Shown here piece by piece: positions 1-10,220 of a stretch of 64,000 nucleotides of DNA (position 1 is the stretch's first letter; each line of letters opens with the position of its first letter). The DNA is from Cladophialophora immunda (taxonomy: Eukaryota > Ascomycota > Eurotiomycetes > Chaetothyriales > Herpotrichiellaceae). Below the pieces are notes generated by a model, which searched no databases, was not told where the DNA came from, and saw only the letters and a program-made list of their open reading frames with translations. The position numbers and the translations under genes are program-made. The stretch spans positions 3,386,463 through 3,450,462 of the forward strand of contig NW_015622543.1 in NCBI RefSeq assembly GCF_000835495.1. Reading direction: 5' to 3'.

Positions 1-91
1 ATTCTGCTCTCTACTCACATATTGTATGGTGATTGGGATCAAGACGGAGGCCGAATTTAGAAGGCCCGTGCCACCCAACCCGGTCATATCC

Positions 92-1720
92 CTACCAAGC
101 ACGCCTGGAAATCCTCACTGGCAAAGGTCCAGGATTGGAATTGAAGCGCTCCAATATCTCCAAGCCCTGATTTGGCTCCAAAAGTTGAAAGTCATATCGA
201 AAAACCAAACTGGCGACGAGGATCTGTTGTTCGACGATGGCAATATTCCTGCCTAGACACGCGCGGGGGCCCGCACTGAAAGGGATGGTGTACTCCCTCA
301 AGTTCTGAATCTGCTGGGGATCACTGTCGTCTAGCCAGCGATCCGGGTTGTAGCTTTCCGCGTCGACGTAAAGCTCTTCCTTGCGATGCACGGCGTAAGT
401 AGGGACCGCGACAGTCGTGCCATGTTTGAAATGGCGACCAGCAAGTGTTACGCCCTCCGGCGCCGTAACGATTCGCTGCAGACCATATGCAATTGGCGGC
501 CGAAGACGAAGCGTCTCGTCTATGCAAGCCCTGAGAAATTTGAGATCTTTGACCAGTCCGTAAGGCGCAATGGCGGTGTCGTTCGGGAGCACCTGATCTA
601 GCTCTTCTCGGAGCTTTCGAAAGTATTGTGGGTGGCTGATCAGGAAGTACATGCCGCTTGACAAAGCTGCTGCGGTGGTGTCGCTGCCTGCGTTCAACAG
701 GACAATTGCGTCTATTACCATCTCCATGAATGGAAGATTTCGAGGTTTTCCTGTTCGGGGATCAGCGAGGATGTTTCCAAAGAAATCCTTGCTCGGACGG
801 TCCGGCGACCCCTGAGCAATCCTTGTGCGAACTTTGTGCAGGCAGAAGTTAGTGAAATCATCCGCATCTTGAGCGTGGATCCAACGCTTGATTGTGGCAT
901 TTGCTTCAAGGAGGTCTTTCCAAAAACGATGCCACATCTTGGAGCTGCCTTGGGCCAGCGTAACAGAGAACCGAACTCCCTGTTGCAGTGTGTTTATCGT
1001 GCTCCGAAGGACATAGACAGGACCGGTCCTCCCTTGGGCCCACGATGCATCAGAGCCATTTTGACAGAAGCCCAGCTTGATGCCCATAGACATATCCGCT
1101 ATGACGTCCAATGTGAAAAAGTTGAACCAGAGACGGATATCTATGGGGTTTGCCTCTTCTTTGACGGCATTACAGGCGCGGTCAAACGTTTGGATAAGCC
1201 TGGATGCATTTTCCCGGATGACAGGCTCCATCTCCACCACTGTTTTGAGGGCAAAGGCGTTGGCGAGATACTTGCGTTTTCTTGTGTGTTCGGCACGGTC
1301 AGGGACCTGTACTATGTCGTAGTGCTCGCCTTTCAACAGCTCATAGAAGGTGTCTTTGTTGACTTTGTCGATAGCTTGATGCCCATAGATCTCTTTGATA
1401 GCGCGAGGATCGTTGATGGAGACTGATTTGGGTCCAATCCGTACGATGTCACCGAGACGCTTGTGCTGCTCCCATATGGCTCTGGAACGACGTTGCAACC
1501 AGCTCTGTCGCATTAGCCACAAGGGAGTGGCAGCAGCCCAGACATTGGGGGCAGGATATTTTCGAAGGTCCAGCGGATCATAGAAATAGTCCCAGACCGG
1601 TTTCGCCAGTACATAGCAAACCGCAGACAAGCATAGCACTGGTAATCATTTTGTTAGCCAAGTTGTCCGCCAGACGAGATATTGCAAAGTCGGCTTACCT
1701 GAAATAACTGTTGTTAGCAT
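92..1720 (-). CDS. Cytochrome P450 monooxygenase (benzoate-hydroxylase-like)
   Basis: Haem-thiolate monooxygenase, probably anchored in the endoplasmic reticulum. Two exons: 1699..1720 and 92..1638. The 60-nt intron (donor GTAAGC, acceptor ACCAG) adds a true ATG and gives 522 residues, normal for a fungal P450. The N-terminus is a hydrophobic anchor followed by a proline-containing hinge (KYPAP). Visible motifs are helix I NAGSDTTAAA, the ExxR motif ETLRLRP, and haem loop FSAGPRACLGRN with the cysteine ligand near residue 468. The N-terminal third, with an RAEHTRKRK stretch, resembles the CYP53/benzoate 4-monooxygenase type, but substrate cannot be read from sequence. It diverges from a Zn2Cys6 regulator across 633 bp, so co-regulation is plausible. 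No lesion is seen. Confidence 0.92.
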
Positions 1721-2353
1721 GATGAACGAGTTGGTGTCGAACCTGTGAGTCGACCTCCGAGTCGCATTGCAAATGGGATGACTGCCAGCCAGCACCACGT
1801 TTTATCACAAAGAGAAAAGGGCTTCGGATTCATCTTGACGCAATAGCCCAATAAGGAATGTGAGGACGATGCAATGAAAGAGGGTTAAATCAAGAATACC
1901 CGCCGAAAGCAGCCGAGGGATGAAGGCCTCATCATTGCCACGGTCGTATTGTTCTACAAGAGAATAGCGCTACGGAGGGCCATGGGTACCCCTGGTGCCC
2001 CAGGCGATCCATGCAAATTTCTAGGCCGATATCATACCAGATCTGCCAAAGAGAACACTCACCTTGCTACAGCCACCGGGTGGGAGAGAAGTCAAAAGGA
2101 CAAAGACGGTGAAAAATTCACATAAGCGAGAAGACCTAGCTCCGCGCAGACTTTCCCTTTTGGGCGTTCCGGGGTCTACTCCACATTTCCCCCGCCTTTG
2201 GGTATTTTGACGACCTCCATCGTGACTGACTGCCTGTGACTTCATAAAAATACTTTCCAGAAAGGGATGTTCTCTTTCGACTACGTTCACACATTGTCAG
2301 ACTATGTTTAATCGCATCCACGACGGAGGCTGGACGTAAACAATGTGAGGAAG
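1721..2353. promoter_or_regulatory. Shared divergent promoter, P450 and Zn2Cys6 regulator
   Basis: This 633-bp stretch separates the start codons of two outward-facing genes, the P450 to the left and the regulator to the right. I see no coding sequence in it. A shared promoter of this kind often carries binding sites for the neighbouring regulator; I did not identify a specific operator. Confidence 0.5.
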
Positions 2354-4712
2354 ATGGGTCGATTGAGGTCTCGAAATGCGTGGTAGGTAAAGTTGTTTGC
2401 TCGATACGGCGGATTCCTTTCCACATACCAATGGTTGCTTCACCGAGAGTGGGCTGGTGTTGATTGTGGACACGTTGAACAGTCTGACATGCAGACAACG
2501 ACATCTCAGATGTGCGTGAATAGTTTCCTCTCTCAACCCGTGAGAACATGGTCATTGGCTGAGAAATCGTACAGGCGACGAGTTGTTACCCTCATGCTTG
2601 CGATGTCAAAGGGCAAATCTGCCCTGTTCACATGGTCTCAACATAGGTTTCCGCAATTTTACCACCACTCATCCGACCCTCGCGAAGCGTGGGACAGAAG
2701 GAACCTCCCCAACAAACATTCCTACCCCGATCGCTAGCAACAAGGACGCCCCTCGGACTTTCTTCCAGAACAGTTAGTACATTAAGGTATACTCCTACAA
2801 GCAATCTGGGAAGAGCTAATGTATTGGCTACAGTCACATTCGTTGATGAAACCGTTTCGCTGAGCAAGAACTTGCGCCGGAGTGACTCCAATGCTATTCG
2901 TACGGACGCGGACAAGGTTGACTTGGCCTCCCCGGATCACGAGCAAACGCAGGCGCATGAGACTTCACCCGACATACAGAGCAGTGACGACTTTTCCACA
3001 GCGCGGTTGTTTAACAATCCGCCGTCTATTTTTGGCCTTCCTCTGAATGCGACTCTGTTTAGCTTCGCTCAAGAACCTCAGTCGACTGGGTCCTTGCTAC
3101 ACGCTGATGGTCGCCCAAACTCAGAACCCTACCCAGTTGTTTCTCCGGATCCTTTAGGCGACGCCGATGCATTTCGAAATTTGCCTTGGAATGTAACGAC
3201 AGCCACAAATGAGTTGGGTGGTCAGTCGTACTCTATTGGTCCATCTTTACCTCCTGCCGTTAGGCCTGGTAGAACGCCTCTGGAGAGCCCGTTTCCTAAT
3301 GAGGCCACCGCAACGAGTGCTGCTACCTCTTCCAAATTCAGAAGATCACAGATATCGTGTGAAGATACCGTTGTTCTGCATCCCAGAGAAGCCCATCTGG
3401 TGAAGCTTTTCACGCAGACCTGGGGTCCGATCTTTGACTGCCTGGACCCGGATCGCCACTTTTCTACCAGCATTGTCCAGGTTGCGCTGACAAAATTCCC
3501 TCCCATTCTGGACGCCATGATGGCAATTTCTGCGTTGCAACTCAGCCGGGTGTCTGGGTACCCATTTGCCGCAGCAGAATATTATCGAGATCGTTGCTCG
3601 AAAGCTCTGGTGCCCATCCTTTTGAGTCATGACAGGCCCAGCTCGAGCGAAGAGACGTTGTTCGCAACGTATGTTCTTCTGAGAGGCTATGCACATATCA
3701 ATGGTTGGCCGGCCTACTTTCGACCAGGATAGCGGTAAAGAATGGCTGACATTTCGCAGACAACCTCGAGGATAGCCAGCCTGACAGCCTCTTCACCGCT
3801 GCTCTAGCGTTGAACACGAGCTCAGACGTAGTTCCATCCGAAGAAGAGTCCCTGATGCGTGCAGCATTCTGGGTCCACCTTCGCCAGGACATTCACGTTG
3901 CGTTGCTGCTTAAATGCCCGATCCGTAGTGACTTTGAGCCATGCCTTCGGAAAGATGAGATATTGTCCAGCCTCGAAAAGGAGGTGCAGGGTCAGGGAGT
4001 GTCACAGACAGCCATCGACTGTGCGTGGGGTAACCGCATGGTGAGCCTATTGTGCGACGTGATCAACTATTGCTTTCAAGAGGGTGAGCGAACCCTTGAG
4101 ACCTGGACGCTACTATGGGTCGACGTCGAAAGGTGGTGCTTTGAGAAACCGCCCTCGTTTAAGCCATACTGTGAGAGAGAGCGAGACCCCAGCCGGAATA
4201 GGGTGTTTCCTGAAATTTGGTTAACATGTGATTGGCATGGTCTGTTAATGATCCATCACCTTTTACGACATTTGCTGGCTAACCGAAAATTCTCAGTTGT
4301 CGCGTCACTATATTACCACACAGCCAAACTTCTCCTCAAAACCCATCGGCCTTATAGTAGCTGGCGAATGAAAGCATCCGACATGACCCCTGGATACGAC
4401 TTCGACTCGATGGATGAAATATTGCTCCACGCGCGAGCCATCTGTGGTATCATCATCACGAACCCCATTGCTCAAGCCCTCATAATTGCTTGTCACATGG
4501 TAAGGAATCCACAACAAACTTCCCTTGCTCTTACTTACCAGGATCGCTAGATCAATGTTGCGGGGGCATTCTTTACCGATGAGCAGGAACAGCACGAGAC
4601 TGTCAGATTGCTGGAGATGGCTCAGGCAACCACCGGGCATCCTTCCACAAAGGCCAAACAAAAGCTGAAAGAAGTCTGGACCAAGAGGGCAGTTTTGCGA
4701 AAGCACCTCTAA
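2354..4712 (+). CDS. Zn2Cys6 transcription factor (first of three)
   Basis: Nuclear regulator of 675 residues built from six exons: 2354..2382, 2483..2511, 2575..2772, 2834..3703, 3760..4499, 4551..4712. All junctions keep frame. The first two exons are only 29 nt each, and splicing them is what assembles the zinc cluster: CLTC, RQRHLRC, then SCLRCQRANLPC, giving C-x2-C-x6-C-x6-C-x2-C-x6-C at about residues 10-37. A long Ser/Pro-rich linker follows, then an alpha-helical region from about residue 220 to the end resembling the fungal-specific Fungal_trans_2 (PF11951) type. The C-terminal exon begins INVAGAFF, a typical position in this family. Neighbours are a divergent P450 and a downstream MFS transporter, so it may control both. 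Exon boundaries are inferred. Confidence 0.85.
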
Positions 4713-5145
4713 CGATACCTCAATTTTCTCCCCAGCTCTTTTTCGCCTCGTCTAAACGCCGCTAGACGACCCAGACCAAGACAGATAAGATTCCCGATAA
4801 AGCCGATGTCGAGGTGGAGCCTGTTGTTGTACCTTTCCGCACAACGTCCAAAACGAGAAGGTGAGGACGAGGCTAAACCCAATCGTTTGTGTTTAAGCTT
4901 CGCCAAAAACGCTCGCAAGACCCCAGAATATCGAAAGAGGAAAGTGAACACGAATGCGGGGACAGACGGGGATCCGATAACCGGGGTGGCTGTGACATGG
5001 GGTTGGCCCGTGGGAAACGCAAGACCGGCTGGGACAGTCACTATATGTAGGAAGCCATATGGTCCCAGATGAGCACCTGCAATTCGTACCAAGTTCATCG
5101 CATCGCCCTCTAACAAGAAGGATCACTATCAACCACGTCGCCGCA
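4713..5145. other. Intergenic region upstream of MFS transporter
   Basis: This 433-bp gap runs from the regulator stop to the transporter start. No coding sequence is supported; it should hold the regulator 3' end and the transporter promoter. Confidence 0.4.
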
Positions 5146-7240
5146 ATGGGTCTCCAGGGGAAATACCTCCGAGGTGCGGTTCTGATATGTGCCGGCTTCG
5201 GATATGCACTGTTTGGCTATGTATGCTTCTTTGCAAATTCAGGGGAAGCAAAAGTATCAGCGAGGCTCATCGTTTGCAACAGGATCAAGGAGTGCTGAGT
5301 GGACTACTCTTGATGAATCAATTCACAAGCCAGTTCAATCTGATCAACCCTGACGGATCGTCAAAGGCCAGTACGGTCGCCAACATTGTGGCCCTTTACG
5401 AGGTATTCTCCCAGGCTTTGGTCGCAAACTTCCAGCGGACACTTATACTTCGCGGTAGATTGGATGTGCAATTGGAGCACTGAGCATCATCCCCCTTGGA
5501 GAGCCTCTGGGCCGGAAAAAGGCCATGTGCTTAGGATGCGTATGTCTCTCTGTCCATGATGTCTCGTTTCCGAAAAGCCGACTCACAATCTCTGTCAGGT
5601 TATAATGATCGTTGGTGCGATTATTCAGACAACCGCCTACGGCGTGCCTCAGCTCATCGCCGGACGCATCATCACTGGCATCGGCAACGGAATCAACACC
5701 TCCACCATCCCGGTCTGGCAGGCTGAGCTTACACGCCCAGTATCCCGGGGTCGCGACGTCTCCATTGGATTCATACTCAATATCTTCGGCCTGGCAGTGG
5801 CTTACTGGGTCGGCTATGGGACATCGTTTATCGATTCGAGCTTTTCCTTTCGCTTTCCAATTGCTTTCCAGGTTCGTCGAGCGCGTACCCTTTCCCCTTG
5901 TGACAGGCCGTAAGTAACGCGGGACCCAGATTGCTTTTGCTCTTGCGGTGTTGGCAATGCTTCCTTTCTTGCCCGAATCGCCACGGTGGCTCATGTTTCA
6001 TGGGCACGAAGACCAAGCCACCAAGATACTTGCTCAGACCATTGGTCAGAGACGTCTGGCCATGGACGACCCCGCCGTGATCGCGGAAAGCCGTTCCATC
6101 CGCGAGACAATCGAGCTCGAACTTGAGGTCGGAAAAGAATTTGCTCTCGCTGAACTGTTCACGCTGGGCGAAACAAAGAACTTTTACCGAATCGCCCTGT
6201 GCTTCGCGGTGCAACTTATGCAACAATTCACAGGTAATTTGGGCGTGTGACATGGCCTGTAGTCGTTTCGCTGATATCCAAGATAGGCATCAATGTCATC
6301 TCCTACTATCTCACAGTGGTGTTCAACACGTCGATCAAGCTTTCTCCCAATCTATCCCGGCTCATGGCTGGCTTCAATGGAATCGAATACATGCTTGCGA
6401 CCATCCTTGCCGTCTTCACGATCGACCATTTTGGACGACGCAAGTTGATGATGGTCGGAGCCGCAGGCCAGGCGCTCAGTTTGTTTGTCCTAGGCGCACT
6501 GGTCAAGAAACTTGATGAGGGGTCAAATAACAAAACAGTTGCCGGGGTCGCTGCTGCCATGCTGTTCCTGTTCAACACCTTCTTTGGGCCAACATGGCTT
6601 CCGATTCCCTGGTTGTACCCGACGGAGATCACAACACTCCGCTTGAGGTCCAAAGGTGCAGCCATCGCCACTTTCTCGGTCTGGATTTCCTGGTATGGAA
6701 CATCCAACTCCATAAACCCCGTCATCCGGCACTGGCCGATAGCATAGTTTTGCCGTGGCCGAATTCACTCCGCCGGCGATCGTTCATCTTGGGTGGAGAC
6801 TCTACGTAAGTCTCCTGAACCTAGCTTTTGTCTCATACCTTTTAACCTGTCATAGCTCATGTTCGGAATTTTCAATGTGGCTTTTATCGTCATAGGTAAT
6901 CGGCCATATCCGTTCTTCTCTCCTTCAGGCATTGGCTAACAGCCCGTCTATCAGTGTTCTTCTGCTTCCCGGAAACATCTCGGAAACGGTCAGTCTCCAG
7001 AACCCCGCGGGAAATTGTGAAGGAAAACAACTAATGATGCTCAACAGCCTGGAGGAAATCGATGGCATCTTTCAGCAGGATTTCCGCACGCGTAACAAAG
7101 TTGGCAACGCCCCGGCCTTGCTTCTTAACATGGAAGCAGGCGAGATTCGAAGGAGACAATCGGAAGGTCAGAAGCGCGAATATGTGGAGAAACTGGGGAC
7201 GGAAGGCCATGTTGAGGAGGCCACTAATGCTGAAGACTGA
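5146..7240 (+). CDS. MFS sugar transporter-like protein
   Basis: Proton-coupled 12-TM transporter of the sugar porter family, plasma membrane, 527 residues. Ten exons keep frame: 5146..5220, 5283..5402, 5459..5539, 5599..5871, 5930..6233, 6287..6692, 6748..6805, 6856..6895, 6955..6988, 7048..7240. Introns are 49-62 nt. Family landmarks are FGYDQGVLSG in TM1, PLGRKKAM after TM2, AGRIITGIGNG, the loop PESPRWL, QQFTGINVISYY, DHFGRRKLMM, PWLYPTEI and a PETSRKRLEEID end. The combination fits hexose, disaccharide or quinate-type permeases; substrate is not predictable. It lies on the same strand as, and 433 bp after, the Zn2Cys6 regulator that diverges from the P450, suggesting uptake of a substrate the P450 attacks. 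The density of introns is high compared with neighbours. Confidence 0.88.
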
Positions 7241-7607
7241 TGGGGATGGCAACTTCCAAGCCGACGTAGATTCGATGGCGAGGTCGACCTATAATAGCGG
7301 GAGGCATTTGGTGAATCGCATATTGAGCGCGGGACACCTTTTCCTCTCTTCTTTTTGTTGGCCGCCAAGCCAAGGCTGTGTGACAAGGCTGAGTCTGGCT
7401 TCGGCGTTCTATCCCTGTGGCGTATGACATCACTCTGACACGCTCCCAAAACCCCCTCCATATGATGACCCTGTTTATAAGACCATGAGATCGCCACGTC
7501 GCGGCATGGGATCTGCTGGTAGTTCCGGTAAGTTTTCCAGTAAATTCCCCTATCCAACAAACGAATACCCCACAGAGATAGTGCCCCTTTCACTCAAAAG
7601 CGTCAAA
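7241..7607. other. Intergenic region
   Basis: This 367-bp stretch lies between the transporter stop and the next start codon on the same strand. No gene is supported in it. Confidence 0.4.
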
Positions 7608-8108
7608 ATGGGACTTCCTTACTCCAAGGAGATCCATTCGGCCTTTGAGCAAGTCACGCCGCTAGTCGCCGCGGGATTCGAAGTGCTCCAAACGACCAAA
7701 GACATTGCCATTCTGCTGGCCGTCATCCAGGTCGTGACGGTCATCACGTTGATTCTGATCCTGCTGGCTCTGCTAGCCTTGCTGTTCACCGTGAACCCAG
7801 ACCTGGTCAGGGAAAGAGAGCAGCTGGTCACGCCTGCCATGCAATGGCTCGCCAGTTGGGTCTTCAAGTACGGCGGACCTGCCAAAACCCTTCTCAAAAT
7901 CACATTTGTGGCCGGTGGTCTGCTATCGGGGTACGCCGTCTGGCAGGGCCTGGCGACGGGCCACAGTGAGCCCATGTCGGAGGAAGATGAGTCCGATGAG
8001 ACGGACGGAAAAGCAGATGAAGACAAGGCCAAAGATAAGGGAAAGGAGGGAAACAATAGCGACGAGAAGGACTCGAAGAATGGCAAGGACGGGAGCAAAA
8101 AGAAATAG
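7608..8108 (+). CDS. Small two-TM protein with charged tail
   Basis: Single-exon gene for 166 residues. I chose the ATG at 7608 because upstream codons in the same frame do not look coding. One hydrophobic segment runs from about residue 33 to 63 (very rich in Leu, Ile and Val) and a second, weaker one from about 98 to 117. The last 45 residues are almost entirely Asp, Glu, Lys and Ser/Asn and end in KKK. Lysines at the extreme C-terminus of a membrane protein can act as ER-retrieval signals, though the spacing here is not a strict match. I recall similar short proteins in ascomycete genomes but cannot name a function. Confidence 0.75.
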   Translation: MGLPYSKEIHSAFEQVTPLVAAGFEVLQTTKDIAILLAVIQVVTVITLILILLALLALLFTVNPDLVREREQLVTPAMQWLASWVFKYGGPAKTLLKITFVAGGLLSGYAVWQGLATGHSEPMSEEDESDETDGKADEDKAKDKGKEGNNSDEKDSKNGKDGSKKK

Positions 8109-8994
8109 TGTGCCAGAGGCGCCAGATTGTGCAAATTGGTCAGTTACCATTACCCTGTTCTATACCCCCTTCTGGTTGTCGCATGTCGACTTGGATTATT
8201 GACGCTTGGAACATCTTCGTGATAGAAACCCCCTCCCCCTCCTCCCCCCCAGAGACCAGTGATATGCTGCTCGAGTTCTGTTTTGTGATGGAGTTAAAAG
8301 CACGCATACGACCATGGACGAGAATTAATTTTTTCCTTCCTTGCAACAGACTCCCCTACCTCTTCCTATTCTAGAGCGAAAGGCGCAGGCTGGAGTCGGA
8401 TACCCGCGGCATTGCACTCCTATAGCCCCTTGTCTCTCCAGCTTTTTCTTGAGGTAACAATTTCATAACAGCAAAAACCTGCCCGGAAATGTCCGGTCAT
8501 TTGACTTATTGCTTCTTGGAGATGACGCGCTCCTCTCCGGTCAATCATCGTCGCAAGGGCGCAAACCTTGCCACAACAGGGCGAGGGGCCATTCCGTTGT
8601 TGGTCAAAGGGCGTACTAATTTAGTGTTGCTCAGGAAAACCAGCAGGAAAAAAGAAGTTATCGTCCTCAGGGCGGATCAGAAATACTCTCTCCTCCCCCG
8701 CTTCCGTGATGAGGCGGGCCCTAGAATGATTTGACTTCTTGATGTGTGGGCCAAGAAGACTGTACAGCGTAGGGCGTAGGGCAGAGTCGGCAGCTCTCTT
8801 TTTTGCCGCTTAGGGGCATGGCTTATCTCGCCTACCTTCAAGGTACCTCTCATCTTCAGGATTGAGCACGCATAGATATATACACGCTAGAGTGGCCCTT
8901 TCTCGTCGATGAATCGGATTGTTTGATCTCGACGATATACTCAGATTTTGTTACACCTGTCGACGAGCAGATACAACATATAGACGGAGCAGAA
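8109..8994. other. Intergenic region, GNAT promoter
   Basis: This 886-bp stretch has no supported gene. A short pyrimidine-rich block lies near 8230-8250, and a TATATA-like run lies near 8876-8882, about 115 bp upstream of the acetyltransferase start. Confidence 0.4.
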
Positions 8995-9744
8995 ATGCTT
9001 GTTCAGCACCAGCATCCAGTTCCTCTCCCAACACCACCACCTTCAGCTCCACCAGCAACTTCAGAATATCTAGATCGTCACTACAATGTACATATCTCAT
9101 CACCCGCAGCTGTTCAGCTACGTTCCAGACCGGTAGATACCGACTCGCCGCCACCAAAGACGAAGCAATCGTTCACAATCCGTCCAGCGACAATCGGCGA
9201 CGCACCGGCAATTGCACGCCTGGGATCAACCGTCTTTTCGACCACCTTTGGCTTCAGTATCCCCACAAACGATCTGAACGCCTACCTGACCGAGGCGTAC
9301 AGTGTCGAGGCTATTGAAGAGGACATTCGGTGTGCGACCAAGCATATTCTCGTCGCCTGTTCCGACAAGTCGTCCATCCCCGACGCTTTAACACCCAACG
9401 ATGACGATGGTGATGGGGTCAGCATGGAGGAAATCATCGGCTTCGCCCAGCTCACGGAAGGCACCTCAGAGCCCTGCATCTCCGACGTAGCGTCCATTGT
9501 CGAATTGCAGCGCCTGTACGTCTCGACTGCATTCCATGGCAACGGGGTCGGCAAGGTCCTAGCGAGCCAAATCGAGGGAGTCGCCCGGCGTCTGGGCTAC
9601 AAGGCATTGTGGCTGGGTGTCTGGGAGGGAAACTTCCGGGCCCAGAAGGTCTACGAGGGGTTGGGGTTTGTGAAGGTCGGCGACCATGAGTTCAAGATGG
9701 GCAAGTGCATTCAGATGGACTGGATCATGCTCAAGGATTTGTGA
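8995..9744 (+). CDS. GNAT-family N-acetyltransferase
   Basis: Intronless gene for 249 residues, taking the first ATG. The first 60 residues are a Pro/Ser/Thr-rich leader. The acetyltransferase fold starts near residue 64 with FTIRPAT. It continues through a CoA-binding segment, LQRLYVSTAFHGNGVGKVL (the R/Q-x-x-G-x-G/A loop is HGNGVG), and ends with WLGVWEGNFRAQKVYEGLGF, the common motif B region of GNATs. The enzyme would transfer acetyl from acetyl-CoA to an amine; the acceptor is unknown. An acidic insertion (DDDGDG) near residue 143 is unusual for a bacterial-type GNAT but common in fungal ones. No targeting signal is evident. Confidence 0.9.
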   Translation: MLVQHQHPVPLPTPPPSAPPATSEYLDRHYNVHISSPAAVQLRSRPVDTDSPPPKTKQSFTIRPATIGDAPAIARLGSTVFSTTFGFSIPTNDLNAYLTEAYSVEAIEEDIRCATKHILVACSDKSSIPDALTPNDDDGDGVSMEEIIGFAQLTEGTSEPCISDVASIVELQRLYVSTAFHGNGVGKVLASQIEGVARRLGYKALWLGVWEGNFRAQKVYEGLGFVKVGDHEFKMGKCIQMDWIMLKDL

Positions 9745-10220
9745 ATTGTTTTTTTCTTCTTCATGGGATCTGGCAGTCTCTTTATCTTAGCGGGTTTCGA
9801 GGGAGGCATAACCTGAAGGTGGGGGAATAGATATTTGCTCGTCTTTTGGCGTCATTACAAATCCATAGCTTGGCGGCTTGTCCATCTCCTCACTTCCAGC
9901 TTCTCACTTTCCTTCCACCTAGTTGACAACGCAGTGTTATCACGCCAATGGGTCACAGATGGGCTCGAGAAGTGATGCCAACGTTATAGCGGTGCCTCCG
10001 CTATGCAAATGGTGTCAGCTTGCGGGATGCATCAAAGTCAAACGCCGAGTCAAGATGCATGTCGTACACCAGGACAGAACAAGGTAAGTTTACACTCCGC
10101 ATGGGCCACGACTATAGGGCGGGGTAAGACCGAGGAGTTCACACCGTGAGCTACAGAGAGCTACAGGCATGTTAGGAACGGCCAGAGCTTACATTTGGCA
10201 ATGCTATCACTTGGGTAAAG
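9745..10220. other. Intergenic region
   Basis: This 476-bp stretch holds no supported gene. It should contain the acetyltransferase terminator and the promoter of the second regulator. Confidence 0.4.

Noticed and set aside
836..1426. 196-codon plus-strand frame
   Set aside because: It is antisense to the P450 core and has no family features.
7168..7593. Minus-strand frame upstream of the two-TM gene
   Set aside because: It overlaps the transporter end and the promoter, with no protein-like pattern.
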